DNA of 64,000 nucleotides from Tridacna crocea (GCA_943736015.1 OX031073.1:23215210-23279209), one strand, 5' to 3'. Shown: positions 38,953-49,582, numbered from the stretch's first letter. Translations and numbers: made by a program. Notes: generated by a model from the sequence alone, not told the origin.

Positions 38953-39180
38953 TATTTACTCTTTACTGTTTGAAGTTGAGTAAATTTTAGACTTGGAGCA
39001 ATCATTGACAGCAAATTGAACAAAGCTTAAATGTTTGGATTTGTATTTTGTTGAGAAGGAAACATCGTGGGAAAAGGAAATATAATGCTTGTTACCAGCA
39101 TTTCCTACTTTCCCAAGCCTTTCAAAAGCAGTTTCTTTTCCTCAGTCATTCATTCTCAGGATTGTTTAGGATAAGATTAA
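38953..39180 (-). mobile_element. Hp1 MITE, degenerate
   Basis: TTTACTCTTTACTGTTTGAA. Stem ATCGTGGGAAAAGGAAATAT, centre TTGTTACCAGC. Right end AGGATAAGATTAA. Confidence 0.65.
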
Positions 39181-39197
39181 TATCATTATAGTGCTGT

Positions 39198-39255
39198 TCA
39201 AGATCAGACTGCACAAACTGTGATCTAAATTGTCCAGTCTTATCTTTGATATGTT
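39198..39255. repeat. GATCAGACTGCA palindromic repeat
   Basis: TTCAAGATCAGACTGCACAA ... CCAGTCTTATCTTTGAT, diverged. Confidence 0.5.
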
Positions 39256-39279
39256 TCACTTAGAAGTTTGGTTGAGATT

Positions 39280-40047
39280 TTAAAGGTGGCCCTTCAGATT
39301 TTGGGACGAAAATTTTACAAAAGTGCAAAAATCATCCTTATACTCCCAAAGCCTTTTAACCCTTTCCCAAACAAGCCCTGGTTTTTACGTGTCTGCAGTA
39401 AAAGACTTTTGAAAACACTGTAGGAAAAGGAGAAATTGCTCGTAACGAGCAATTTCTCCTTTTCCCACAGTGTTTTATACCCTTTTTAAGAACTTTCTGC
39501 AATTTTCTCCAGATCTAAATTTGTCGTCTGCAAACTCTTTCAGTTTGGAAGGGTCCAAAATTTATCGTTTGGGAAAGGGTTAATTTTCATTCATAAAAAC
39601 CCAGTAATTGAAAACCGTCTGACAACATGAGAAATTAGAGATTTACTACGACCCAGGTTGACACCAACGGGAGACACATTCTATTTTTAGATGATCAATT
39701 CGCTCATTTACTCACAGGAATACATAGAAGAAGCTTCAAACATAGCGTCCGAAGAAGACATTATGGAAAATAATTATTACATGTTTGTTATGATAGGGAA
39801 TTCAAGCGTTATGAGTCACGTGCCAGTCCCTTGACATTCCCACAATGCTTTATTGATATTTGGCACGAAATCTAAAAATAGCTTAAGAGGCTATGTAGCC
39901 TTTTCGGGGAATACCATAAAAAAAAATTTTTTTTGTAATTGTATGGATCTTAATTATTGATGATTTGTATTATTTTTTCATATGAATTTCAGTGATATAT
40001 ATTTTTCAATTTGGTGAGATGTAAAAAGTCTAAATACCCACCTTTAA
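39280..40047 (+). mobile_element. AAAGGTGG TTAA-bounded repeat, copy 1, interrupted by Hp3
   Basis: TTAAAGGTGGCCCTTCAGAT at the left and ATACCCACCTTTAA at the right are inverted ends at TTAA. Body landmarks TTTGGGACGAAAATTTTAC, GAAATTAGAGATTTACTA, TTGGTGAGATGTAAAAAG. Other copies are at 46985-47444 (minus) and 54349-54876 (plus). No coding frame. Confidence 0.75.
39356..39583 (+). mobile_element. Hp3 MITE with empty sites known
   Basis: AGCCTTTTAA and TTAATTTTCATTC flank it. The two other copies of the host repeat read AGCCTTTTAACTTTCATTC (54421) and, on the minus strand, AGCCTTTTAATTTGCGTTC (47360 region), with one TTAA only. Palindrome near perfect. Confidence 0.96.
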
Positions 40048-40247
40048 TGAGCCGTAAATCACCGATCTAGTTCTAATGTTGTGCTTGGAAACTGAAAAGA
40101 AATTTGACATTACAAAACATTATTGAACATTTGATACTATAAAAAATTCATTAAAATGGGATCAAATTCTTTGTTAAATTGTTATACAACCCTTACTGTT
40201 GTAATGCGAGAAATGGAAAAATGTAATTGTTACATTTACAAATTGAT

Positions 40248-40553
40248 TTATTCTCATGATCCTGAGTTTTAACCCTTTACTCCATAGATACTCATTTGTA
40301 GAAGCCTTTGGAAAACATTGTGGCAAAAGGTGAAATTGCTCGTCACGAGCAATTTCACCTTTTGTCACAATGTTTTCTCTGCTATCAAAAGGTGTCATAA
40401 TTTATAATACACATAAGAAACGGCTTCATCCTTGGTGTTATTTAGGATTAATTAGAGATATAGAAATGCCTTATGGGGTAAAGGGTTAAAGACCCTGAAG
40501 AAGAAGAAGCCTGATTTGGTCAATCTAAAGTTATGTCTTGTGGTAAGGGTTAA
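40248..40553 (+). mobile_element. Hp1 MITE interrupted by Hp2
   Basis: GATCCTGAGTTTTAA, then the Hp2 insertion, then TTAAAGACCCTGAAGAAGAA. This is the GAGTTTTAACGACCCTGAG stretch of arm A. The hairpin is deleted; the right end GTGGTAAGGGTTAA remains. Confidence 0.75.
40269..40489 (+). mobile_element. Hp2 MITE
   Basis: TTAACCCTTTACTCCATAGA to GGGGTAAAGGGTTAA. Palindrome TTGTGGCAAAAGGTGAAATT with one mismatch (TTTTGTCACAAT). Confidence 0.93.
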
Positions 40554-40732
40554 AGGTCAAACAGGATTGTTGAACTAATGGACTTCCCTGTGGTAGGTTT
40601 AATTAAAGACTAAATTGACCAAAAACATGCCACTATTACCTAAATCAGAATTATCTCAAGAACAATTCCAGCGCTCTGCAAACTTCAGAAGGAACCATCA
40701 GCATTATAAAACCTTTGAGAACTTTGCACTGC

Positions 40733-41177
40733 TTAATCCTTCACTATAGGACCATTTTAGACTGGTCCAAATTGAAAGCACTTGCAGATGACAGAATAAA
40801 CGTTAACGCAGGCTGATCCGAGACGACACTTTTACGCAAATATCCAATGCCCCTATTCGTGTGTTGCAAGCCATATAATTGATTAGAAAAACCCATTTTG
40901 TCTTACAAGTAAGTGAATCTTGAGGTAGACTGGTCATTGAATATGCACAGAATTGACCAATAGGACAGAGTTTTTCCTCAGGTCAGCCTGCGCATACTCG
41001 CTGCACAGGCTCATCTTGTTTGACACTTTTTGTAGATAAAATTTTCTTCCTAGATTATGGAAAACTTATTGGGAAAAGGAGAAAATGCTTGTTACAGGCA
41101 TTTTATCCATTTCCCATGTTTTCAAATCCCATTTTGTCAGGGTCATTAAAACTTGGGATGTTGTTTTTAAGGGTTAA
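40733..41177 (-). mobile_element. Hp1 MITE interrupted by another repeat
   Basis: TTAATCCTTCACTATAGGAC ... GCAGATGACAGAATAAACG, then about 235 bp of other sequence, then TAGATTATGGAAAACTTATT, a decayed stem and arm A to AAGGGTTAA. Confidence 0.7.
40806..41040. mobile_element. repeat flanked by similar direct ends
   Basis: GCAGGCTGATCCGAGACGAC and ACTTTTACGC near the start resemble CACAGGCTCATCTTGTTTGA and CACTTTTTG near the end. CAGAGTTTTTCCTCAGGTCA sits inside. I have a memory of this being a common bivalve repeat, unverified. Confidence 0.5.
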
Positions 41178-42062
41178 AAAGTTGTTTGCATAAATATAGT
41201 TGCCTTAGCGGAACTTGTACATGTACATTACGATAAGTCTGCACAAAAAATTTGGGTCATATGTCTAAATTAAAAAAATACCTGTCCAATGTTTATTATG
41301 CATTCTAAGGGTTAACAAACTATCTCAGATTTCAACAAACCTAAAAAAGACCTCATTAAGGGAAAGGAGCAATTTCTCTGTTTCCCCCTAGTCTTTTCTA
41401 CCTATCAGAGAGAAATTCTATTGGGGTCCATTGACTCATTGTTTCAGGGACCCCTAAATTGTTGACTGATTACACTTCCAATATGGATGTTTCAGACTTT
41501 GTTGTCCATTCAAGGGTAAAACAGAAACTAACTGCTAATTAAGGGTATCTAGATTATACCGTGACAGATGCTAAAATGCTATGAATATCTGTACAAAGTG
41601 TTATTATTTTTTCATGATGATGGATTGAAAATGGCCACAAAAAAACATGGTGCACTGTAATTAATGTCCAAACTGTCATGAGCGATTTACTCAAATCTGT
41701 CTAATTACTGGCCATTTTTTTTGGTCATTCACTATTGACCAATGGCTGGCCACTTCAAGGCATGTTTTGCCTTAACTCTTTAACCTCGCCATAATTATCT
41801 AGTTCGCTCTGTGGTAACCCTTGTACCAAAAAGTACCATTTGTAAACGGCCCGTAACAAAAATTGGTTCGGAAATAGTGTTACTCACTTCCTTCTTCTGC
41901 CATTTCCACATTCTATAACATTCTCTCTAGATTAACAATAGAATGGCATAACCTTGGCAAAATTTTTGATTGTCAAAAATTCCATCATGAACCCTGCAAT
42001 CATCCTAATGGTTCCAAAATCCGTCAAGATCAACACAATTTGATTTCGTGATGCCACTTCTC
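41178..42062. other. no recognised feature
   Basis: A possible very old Hp copy lies near 41325-41525 (AGGGAAAGGAGCAATTTCTC), too decayed to call. Otherwise nothing supported. Confidence 0.35.
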
Positions 42063-42290
42063 TTAACTCTTTACCAAAGGACATTTTAGAAAGGTCCATA
42101 TACTGAAAGCACTGGTAGACAACAAAATAAACATTACTGAAACATTAAAATTTATTTCTAGCAGGGTTGAAAACATGGTGGGAAAAGGAGAAAATGCTGG
42201 TTACCAGCATTTTCTCCTTTTCCCACAATGTTTTCAAAAGGCTTCTATCTCTGGGTTGTAAAAACCCGGGATTGTTTGGTAAAGGGTTAA
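42063..42290 (-). mobile_element. Hp1 MITE
   Basis: TTAACTCTTTACCAAAGGAC to GGTAAAGGGTTAA. Stem perfect except ACATGGTGGG on the left. Confidence 0.92.
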
Positions 42291-42326
42291 CTCATGGGCA
42301 TAGTGGCTCATTTATATACATCATAA

Positions 42327-42414
42327 CTGATTTTCTTTTCCCTCCATGTTTTCAAAATCTGGGTTTTTTTCAGCTTCATTTAAACAAGGAATTGTGTGGT
42401 AATAGGCTCTTAAT
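42327..42414 (-). mobile_element. Hp1 right half
   Basis: GATTTTCTTTTCCCTCCATG ... GAATTGTGTGGTAATAGG. The left half is absent. Confidence 0.6.
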
Positions 42415-42618
42415 TTTCGGAAAAAAGGGGCGGAATTTATGGTGAAAAGATCGTAATTGTTACTTTTAGTATGTTGGGTTTCATTTCTAACACATAAAGG
42501 TGTAATAAGTGACAGTTATTGACTGGTTCTATTGGATTTTTGATCGTAAAAAAGTGGTTTAGAGAAGAATTCTAAACCATTCAATGCTATTGACCATGTC
42601 AATAATGCTTGGATGTAA

Positions 42619-42846
42619 TTAATTCTTTACCAAACGACAATATTTTAGACTGATCCAAATTGAAAGCATTTGCAGACGACAAAATAAAAGTGACTGAAAA
42701 TTTGAAATTTGTTTTGTGAAGAGTAGAAAACATTGTGGGAAGTGAGAAAATGCTGGTTACCAGCATTTTCTCCTTTTCCCACGATGTTTTCTAAAGGCTT
42801 CTTTCTAAGGGGCGTCAAAAGTAGGGATTGTGTGGTAATGGATTAA
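42619..42846 (-). mobile_element. Hp1 MITE
   Basis: TTAATTCTTTACCAAACGAC to GTAATGGATTAA. The left stem lost four bases (GGGAAGTGAG). Confidence 0.9.
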
Positions 42847-43042
42847 CCCTTAGTCAAACAGTTCCAAGTTTTAACGGCCCTGCCTGGAAAAAGCCTTTTG
42901 AAAACATTGTCGGAAATGGAGAAAATGGTTGTAACCAGCATTTTCTCCTTTTTCCACAATTTTTTATACCCTTTCACAGATGATTCAATGCCATTAATTT
43001 CAGCCATATCAAATTTTGAATTGTTGTTTGTAAATGCTCTTA
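42843..43042 (+). mobile_element. Hp1 MITE sharing TTAA
   Basis: TTAACCCTTAGTCAAACAGT. Stem GTCGGAAATGGAG, centre TTGTAACCAGC. Right arm ends at GTAAATGCTC, where the next copy begins. Confidence 0.8.
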
Positions 43043-43270
43043 GATTCTTTACCAAACAACAAAATTATGGACTGATCCAAATTGAAAACATTTGCAGACG
43101 TCAAAATAATAGTGACCCAAATTTTGAGATTTGTATCTAAGACGAAAGAAAACATTGTGAGAAAAGGAGAAAATGCTGGTTACCATTATTTTCCCCTTTT
43201 TCCACAATGTATTTTAAAGGCTTCTTTCTTTGGGTTGTCTAAAGTTGGCATTGTGTGCTAAAGGATTAAG
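43041..43270 (-). mobile_element. Hp1 MITE
   Basis: GATTCTTTACCAAACAACAA to GCTAAAGGATTAA. Centre CTGGTTACCATT, partly unpaired. Confidence 0.82.
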
Positions 43271-43382
43271 GCCTTTACCTAACAATCCTTTGTTTAACGC
43301 CCATGTGAAAAAGGGCTTTTTGAAAACATTGTAGGAAAAGGAAAAAATTGCTGATAACCAATATTCCTCCTGTAACCACAAT
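43267..43382 (+). mobile_element. Hp1 left half
   Basis: TTAAGGCCTTTACCTAACAA. Palindrome decayed (GCTGATAACCAATATTCC). Cut where the next copy starts. Confidence 0.65.
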
Positions 43383-43584
43383 TAACCGTTTACCACACAA
43401 TCCCAACTTTTAAAGACACTAAGAAAGAAGCATTATGAAAATATTGTGGTAACCAGCGTTTTCTCCTTTGCCCACAATGTTTTCTTCCCTTCCCAAAACA
43501 GATTTCAAATTTTGAGTTGCATTAATTTTGCAAATGCTTTCAATTTGGACAAACCTAAAATTTTGTCATTTGGTAATGAGCTAA
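43383..43584 (+). mobile_element. Hp1 MITE lacking one stem arm
   Basis: TTAACCGTTTACCACACAAT, AATATTGTGGTAACCAGC joins arm A directly to the centre, then the right arm to TTTGGTAATGAGCTAA. Confidence 0.78.
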
Positions 43585-43882
43585 AGACAATTGCATCGTT
43601 GTCTGCAAAATGCTTTCACACTGGACCATTCCAGAGAGTTTTGACCTTTGGTATAGGATCAATAAAAATGTTGATTTGTTTTAAATGGTGTATTATTGTT
43701 AATGTGAATTAGATCCCTTGTGACAAAAAACACCTTAAATTTTGTGAAAACAAGTTAATTGGTTTTTGACTCGTTTTACATTCTCAAATGATGCAACTTT
43801 AGTCAAATTACAGAGAAAGGTGGGGCTGCAAAAATGAGTTTGTTCACTACCTTTTGGAGCATTTAATTTGCTGCAAACAACC
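43585..43882. other. no recognised feature
   Basis: A small Hp arm scrap (TTGTCTGCAAAATGCTTTCA) near 43600, otherwise nothing. Confidence 0.4.
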
Positions 43883-44210
43883 TTAACCTTTTATCACATA
43901 ATCCTGAGTTTTAATGACCCTGAGAAAGAAGTCATTTAGAAACTTTGTGGGAAAAGGAGAAACAAACATTTTCTCCTTTTAATTCTCAGGTGGTATTTTG
44001 TTACGGCCTCGGTTGTCTGTCCGGCTACCTGTCTATGTGTTAGCAATTTCTTGTTCACACAACTCCTGTATCCAGTATTTTCTCCATTTCCCACAATGTT
44101 TTCTACCCTTCCCAAGATAAATTTTAATTTTTGAGCCACATTTATTTTGTCGTCTGCAAGTGCTTTCAATTTGGACAAGTCTAAATTTTTGTTGTTTGGT
44201 AATGAGTTAA
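43883..44210 (+). mobile_element. Hp1 MITE with foreign insert at the palindrome
   Basis: TTAACCTTTTATCACATAAT. After GGAGAAACAAACATTTTCTC about 90 bp of unrelated sequence (GGTGGTATTTTGTTACGGCC) interrupts. It resumes at CCAGTATTTTCTCC and ends GGTAATGAGTTAA. Confidence 0.8.
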
Positions 44211-44660
44211 CTCATTACCAAACAACAATATTTTAGGCTTGTCCAAATCGAAAGCATTTGCAGATGACAAAATAAAATTGACTGAAAATTTGAAATTTAT
44301 TTCATGAAGGGTAGAAAACATTGAGGGAAAAGGAGAAAATGCTGGTTACCAGCATTTTCTCCTTTTCCCACAATGTTTTCTAAAGGCTTCTTTCTCAGGG
44401 TCCTTAACCCATTACCACACAATCCCTACTTTTGATGCCCCTGAGAAAAAAGCCTTTAGAAAACATTGTGGGAAAAGGAGAAAATGCTGGTAACCAGCAT
44501 TTTCTCCTTTTCCCACAATGTTTTCTACCTTTCACAAAACAAATTTCCAATTTACAGTCACTTTTATTTTGTCGTCTGCAAATGCTTTCAATTTGGACCA
44601 GTCTAAAATATTGTCGTTTGGTAATGGGTTAAAAGTAGGGATTGTGTAGTAATGGGTTAA
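44207..44660 (-). mobile_element. Hp1 MITE interrupted by Hp1 at its internal TTAA
   Basis: TTAACTCATTACCAAACAAC, good stem, arm A to CTCAGGGTCC. A second copy enters at TTAA. AAGTAGGGATTGTGTAGTAA with TGGGTTAA completes the outer copy. Confidence 0.93.
44404..44632 (+). mobile_element. Hp1 MITE, perfect palindrome, nested
   Basis: TTAA 44404-44407 and 44629-44632. The 67-bp palindrome at 44459-44525 has no mismatch, with a single central A. A good reference copy. Confidence 0.97.
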
Positions 44661-44828
44661 GGCATTGTGTTGGAAAATATATCAGTATTTATTATAATGT
44701 CATATGGTTAAGGAGTCTCTCACTATTCTCAAAAGACAAAAGTCATGTTTTTTGATCTGTTATTGAACCTAAACCCTTATACCAACCTTACACAACTTTA
44801 CTTGCCTTTTGTTGCCAGTGACCAAGAT

Positions 44829-44882
44829 GGGGCAGCACAGAATGTGCGGTCTGATCCTTAATCTACACAATCCGCTATGCTA
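44829..44882. repeat. GATCAGACTGCA palindromic repeat, diverged
   Basis: GACCAAGATGGGGCAGCACA ... GTGCGGTCTGATCCTTAATC. The surrounding 44661-45159 holds nothing else recognised. Confidence 0.5.
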
Positions 44883-45159
44883 AGACATTTTGGACTAATT
44901 GGCAGCCTTTGAACAATAATTTGGGTGTTTTCTACTTACTGAAAGATTTTGATCCTGGATTTTTAGTTCTCAAGGGTTAATACTGATGCTTAATTACTTG
45001 TCGCTTGCAACAGGCACATCTGTTTGGAAAGCTGTTTTGTCAGGCACACAGCACGAAAAAGCGGGATTTTCTGGTCAATATGGTGTTAATGAACTGCATG
45101 TAGCTTTAACCTATTGTTTTACAGATGACTTCTGACTTTCCTGCACATAGTTTTCTTGG

Positions 45160-45394
45160 TTAACTCTTTATCAAACGACATAATTTTAGACTTGTCCAAA
45201 TTGGAAGCATTTGCAGATGACAAAAATAATATGACTCATAAGTTGAAATTTGCTCTGGGAAGGGAGGGATATTTAAACATTGTGGGAAAAGGAGAAAATG
45301 CTGGTTACCAGCATTTTCTCCTTTAACCACAATGTTTTCAAAAAGCTTCAATCTCAGGTTCGTAAAAACCTGGGATTGTTTGAGAAAGGGTTAA
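45160..45394 (-). mobile_element. Hp1 MITE
   Basis: TTAACTCTTTATCAAACGAC to GAGAAAGGGTTAA. Right stem arm has CTCCTTTAACCACAAT. Confidence 0.9.
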
Positions 45395-45403
45395 GTGATC
45401 ATC

Positions 45404-45631
45404 TTAACCCTTTCCCAAACAAGCCCTTGTTTTTACGTGCCTGCAGTACAAGTCTTTTGAAAACACTGTGGGAAAAGGAGAAATTGCTCGTAACGAGCAA
45501 TTTCTCCTTTTCCCACAGTGTTTTCTACCCATTTGGGAAACTTTCTGCCATTTTTATCGAATCTGAAATTGTCGTCTGCAAACTCTTTGAGTTTGGAAGA
45601 GTCCAAAATTTGTTGTTTGGGAAAGGGTTAA
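45404..45631 (+). mobile_element. Hp3 MITE, perfect palindrome
   Basis: TTAACCCTTTCCCAAACAAG to TTTGGGAAAGGGTTAA. Palindrome 45459-45525 perfect, centre GCTCGTAACGAGC. Confidence 0.95.
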
Positions 45632-45699
45632 CCGTAATTCATAAAAAGTTATTTTTATTATCATGTAACCTTTCTTCTTCCCAAGCCAAGGTTAACATT

Positions 45700-45860
45700 A
45701 AGTTCCACGTATTAACAACCCTGAGAAAGAAACCTTTTGAAAACATTGTGGGAAAAGGAGAAAATGCTGGTAACCAGCATTTTCTCCTTTTCCCACAATG
45801 TTTTCTGTCCTTTTAACATTATGATTTTCAGTGTAGTCACTTCTATTTTGTCATCCACAA
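45700..45860 (+). mobile_element. Hp1 MITE, both ends lost
   Basis: GTATTAACAACCCTGAGAAA, perfect stem, right arm fades after TTCTATTTTGTCATCCAC. Confidence 0.8.
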
Positions 45861-46054
45861 TAAGTGATCATGAAAATTAAGAATGTTGTATTCTGCAAGG
45901 CAGTGAACTCAAATTGTTGTTGAGATATTTCATTTGTTTATTCTTTTACGGACAGTCTAGATTAAGATTAGACTGTCTGACTATTTCAGGTGAAAAGAAA
46001 TTTGAAAATCACAACATTTGGCTTCTATACTATTAGCAAAATATTCCCATGTAA

Positions 46055-46212
46055 TTATACCCCCGCAAAGCGAATATTTTTGGGGGTGTACTGGAATCAG
46101 CCTGTCTGTCTGTCTGTCTGTCTGTGTGTCCATCTGTGTGTCCATATGTGTACAAAAAACTGTACAAGCGCTTGCAGAGGTATTAAGTCACATTCAGTGA
46201 CAATTCTAATTT
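46055..46212 (+). mobile_element. TATACCCCC-type element, uninterrupted
   Basis: TTATACCCCCGCAAAGCGAA / TTTTTGGGGGTGTACTGGAA, a TCTG run, then GGTATTAAGTCACATTCAGT. The single TTAA at 46183-46186 is the empty counterpart of the insertion at 2007. Confidence 0.8.
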
Positions 46213-46215
46213 ATT

Positions 46216-46650
46216 TTATTCAAGGGGTTTTGTGTTAATGAATGTTCCTGCAATAATTGTCTATAAGTCTGGAAAAGGTTTGAAAATGCAATATTATGAC
46301 TGTAATAGTTACTATCAATGGTTGCATAGAATCTAATTAAAACAAACAATACAATATGTCTGTGGACAACACCTAGTGTTTGCCTAAAACATTGAAAAAT
46401 CTCTATAAAACATGTCTGCAGGCACAGCCTGTTGCAGTAAAACTTGTTTTATTGTATTTTCCTTCAATATCTCAGAGATAGCATCTTTTTCATTTAGATA
46501 CACATCTCGTAACAATATGTGATGTCTATTTTCACAAGTGATAGCACTTCGTATTGGTCGGTATTTTTACAACTGATAAATATCTTACCTAAATCTGATA
46601 TAATATACTAGTGCTTAATGGTTTAGTTTAATCAGTCCTAACAGAAATAA
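46216..46650. other. no recognised feature
   Basis: AT-rich. CCTGTTGCAGTAAAACTTG and similar words look ordinary. An arm-B scrap, TTAACCCTTGACCAATAAAC, starts at about 46655. Confidence 0.4.
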
Positions 46651-46696
46651 AATTGTTAACCCTTGACCAATAAACAAAGTTTGGGACTGAACTATT

Positions 46697-46934
46697 AATT
46701 TATCCCTTTACCACACAATTAAAACTTTTATTAACCCTGAAAAAGAAGCCTTTTTGAAAACATTGTGGGAAAGGGAGAAAATGTTGGTAAAAAGCTTTTT
46801 CTCTTTTTTCATCATGTTTTTCTACCTTTCCCCAAAACACCTTTGAAATTTGAGAAATGTTTATTATTTTGTCTGCAAATGCTTTCATTATTTGGACTAG
46901 TCTTTTAAATTTTGCAGTTTGGTAATTCAGTTAA
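46697..46934 (+). mobile_element. Hp1 MITE
   Basis: ATCCCTTTACCACACAATTA. Stem TGTGGGAAAGGGAG, centre TTGGTAAAAAGC. Right end GGTAATTCAGTTAA. Confidence 0.78.
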
Positions 46935-46984
46935 AGAGGCCATAATACTCATTTTAAGCCAGTTTTAACTCATTTTGTTTTTAT

Positions 46985-47444
46985 TTTATCAAAATATAGT
47001 CATTCTTATATATCTATGCCAAATATTGCGCGTGACAGTTGCATGGTTGCTTCATAGCCTCTTAAGCTATTTTTAGATTTCGTGCCTAAAATCAAAATCG
47101 CATTGTGGGAAGGTCAAGTGACTGGCACGTGACTAATAACACTTAAATTCCATTATAAAACAAACATGTAATAATTATTTTCCACAATGTCTTCTTCAGA
47201 CCCTATGTTTAAACTTTGTCTGTGTATTCCTGTATGTAAATGAGAGGATTGATCATCTAAAAATAGAATGTGTCTCCCGTTGGTGTCAGTCTGGGCTGTA
47301 GTAAATCTCTAATTTCTCGTGTTGTCGGATGGTTTTGGAATACTGGGGTTTCATGAACGCAAATTAAAAGGCTTTGGGAGTATAAGGATGACTTTTTTGC
47401 ATTTTGTAAAATTTTCGTCCCAAAATCTGAAGGGCCACCTTTAA
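46985..47444 (-). mobile_element. AAAGGTGG TTAA-bounded repeat, copy 2
   Basis: Reverse strand begins TTAAAGGTGGCCCTTCAGAT and TTTGGGACGAAAATTTTAC, then CCAAAGCCTTTTAATTTGCG with no Hp insertion. Includes GACACATTCTATTTTTAGAT and ends near CTAAAAATAGCTTAAGAGG. Confidence 0.75.
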
Positions 47445-47469
47445 CTCAAAACATAAAAATTACTAGAGT

Positions 47470-47545
47470 AGAGACATTGTTGGAAAAGGAGAAAGATGCT
47501 GGTTTCTCCTTTACCAACAGTGTTTTTAAAAATGCATTTGGAGAT
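47470..47545 (-). mobile_element. Hp1 hairpin remnant
   Basis: ACATTGTTGGAAAAGGAGAA then GATGCTGG and TTTCTCCTTTACCAACAGTG. Palindrome core only, with the matched variant TTGG and CCAA. Confidence 0.6.
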
Positions 47546-47620
47546 GTATTAAGCCCCTTTTCCCAGTGTATTGCTCTTTCATAAGAATACCAGTCTGTCA
47601 ATTAAAGTTCAGATATTTTT

Positions 47621-49252
47621 AGCTCACCTGAGCACAACGTGCTCAAGGGGAGCTTTTAGGATCACCCGGTGTCCGTCGTCCGTCGTCCGTCGTGCGTCGT
47701 GCGTCGTGCGTCGTCCGTCGTCCGTCGTGCGTCGTCAACAATTCTTTAAACATCAACTCCTCCTAAACCGCTGGGCGGATTTGGACCAAACTTGGCAGGA
47801 ATGTTCCTTGGGAGGTCCTCTTTAAAAATTGTTCACAGAATTTGATTCCATCAAAAACTCTGGTTGCCATGGCAACCAAATGGAATTTTTTAGCAAATTC
47901 TTTCAAAATCTTCTCCTCTGAAACCGCTGGTTGGATTTTAAAATAATTTCACAGATATGTTCCTTGGGTGACCCTTTTAAAAAATTGTTCGTGAAATTTT
48001 GATTCGTCAAAAAATGTGGCTCTGGTAAATGGGGGCTTCTTGCACTATACAGAAATGAAGGAATTCTTTAAAAATCTTCTTCTCTGAAACCGCTGGTCGG
48101 ATTTTGAAATAATTTCACAGATATGTTCCTTGGGTGACCCTTTCAAAAATTGTTCGTGAAATTTTGATTGGTCAAAAAATGTGGCTCTGGTGAATGGGGG
48201 CTTCTTGCACTCTACAGCAATGAAGGAATTCTTAAAAAATCTTCTTCTCTGAAACCGCTGGTCAGATTTTGAAATAATTTCACAGAGATGTTCATTGGGT
48301 GACCCTTTTCAAAAATTGTTCGCGAAATTTTGATTGGTCGAGAAACATGGCTCTGGTGAATGGGGGCTACTTGCACTATACAGAAATGAAGAAATTCTTA
48401 AAAATTCTTCTTCTCTGAAACCGCTGGCCAGATTTTAAAATAATTTCACACACATGTTCCTTGGGTGACCCTTTTCAAAAATTGTTCGCGAAATTTTGAT
48501 CCGTCAAGAAACATGGCTCTGGTGAATGGGGGCTTCTTGCACTATACAGAAATGAAGAAATTCTCAAAAATTCTTCTTCTCTGAAACTGCTGGCCAGATT
48601 TTGAAATAATTTCACAGAGATATTCCTTGGGTGACCCTTTTCTAAATTTGTTCGCGAAATTTTGATTGGCCAAGAAACATGGCTCTAGTGAATGGGGGCT
48701 ACTTGCACTAGATGGAAATGAAGAAATTCTTGAAAATTCTTCTTCTCTGAAACCCGTGGTCAGATTTTAAAATAATCTGACAGAGATGTTCCTTGGGTGA
48801 CCCTTTCCAAAAGCTGTACATATAATTTTGATCCGTCAAGAAACATGGCTCTTGTGAATGGGGGCTACTTGCACTATACAGACATGATGAAATTCTTTAA
48901 AATTCTCTTTCTCTGAAACCCCTGGTCAGATTTTGAAATAATTTCAGAGAGATGTTCCTTGGGTGACCCTTTTCAAAACTTGTTCGTAAATTTTGATCCA
49001 TCAAGAAACATGGCTCTCGTGGATGGGGGTTACTTGCTCTTATACAGAAATGAAGAATTCTTAAAAATTCTTCTTTTTGAAACTGATGGTCAGATTTCGA
49101 AATGACTTTTACAGGTTACCTTTTGAAAATTGCTTGGCAAAATTATAAATTTGGTTCCAATGTTTCAACGCTAAAAAAGAAAAAAAAAAAATAGACTATG
49201 GTCATCTCAAAAATTCAGGTGAGCGATCCAGGGCCATCTTGGCCCTCTTGTT
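47621..49252 (+). mobile_element. Helentron-like element with 165-bp units
   Basis: AGCTCACCTGAGCACAACGT, a CGTCGTCCGTCGTGCGTCGT microsatellite, about nine units (AAACCGCTGG starts at 47765, 47921, 48087, 48252, 48418, 48584, 48750, 48916, 49079), then CAGGTGAGCGATCCAGGG, GGGCCATCTTGGCCC, TCTTG. No replication gene. Flanked by T-rich sequence with no target duplication. Confidence 0.75.
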
Positions 49253-49358
49253 TTCAAGTTTGACAATACAATGTACTTAGGAGTCTAATTACAAACCTAT
49301 GTTTGATGTCTGAAGAATTTGGATGTTATCTCTGAACTGGAGATTTGAACCCTTCACC

Positions 49359-49582
49359 TTAACTCTATATCACACAATCTCAGGGTTTTAATGATCCTGA
49401 ACTAAAAGGCTTTTGAAAACATTGTGGGAAAAGAAGAAAATGCTGGTAACCAGCATTTTCTTCTTTTCCCACAATGTTTTCTATTCTACCATCGACAAAA
49501 ATCAGCTGTATTTAATTTGTTGTCTACAAATGATTTAAATTTGGTCAAGTTCAAAATTTCATAGTTTTTTGTAAAGGGTTAC
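49359..49582 (+). mobile_element. Hp1 MITE
   Basis: TTAACTCTATATCACACAAT. Matched variant AAAAGAAGAAAATG and CATTTTCTTCTTTT, palindrome otherwise perfect. Right end GTAAAGGGTTAC. Confidence 0.9.

Noticed and set aside
45280..45816. 178-residue open frame
   Set aside because: It crosses three palindromic MITEs and repeats the same stem-derived peptides (LLKTLWEKEKMLVTSIFSF type) seen at dozens of other copies.
47641..47740. CpG-rich GTCGTCCGTCGT run as a promoter CpG island
   Set aside because: It is the short microsatellite found after the AGCTCACCTGAGCAC end in the same element at 11700.
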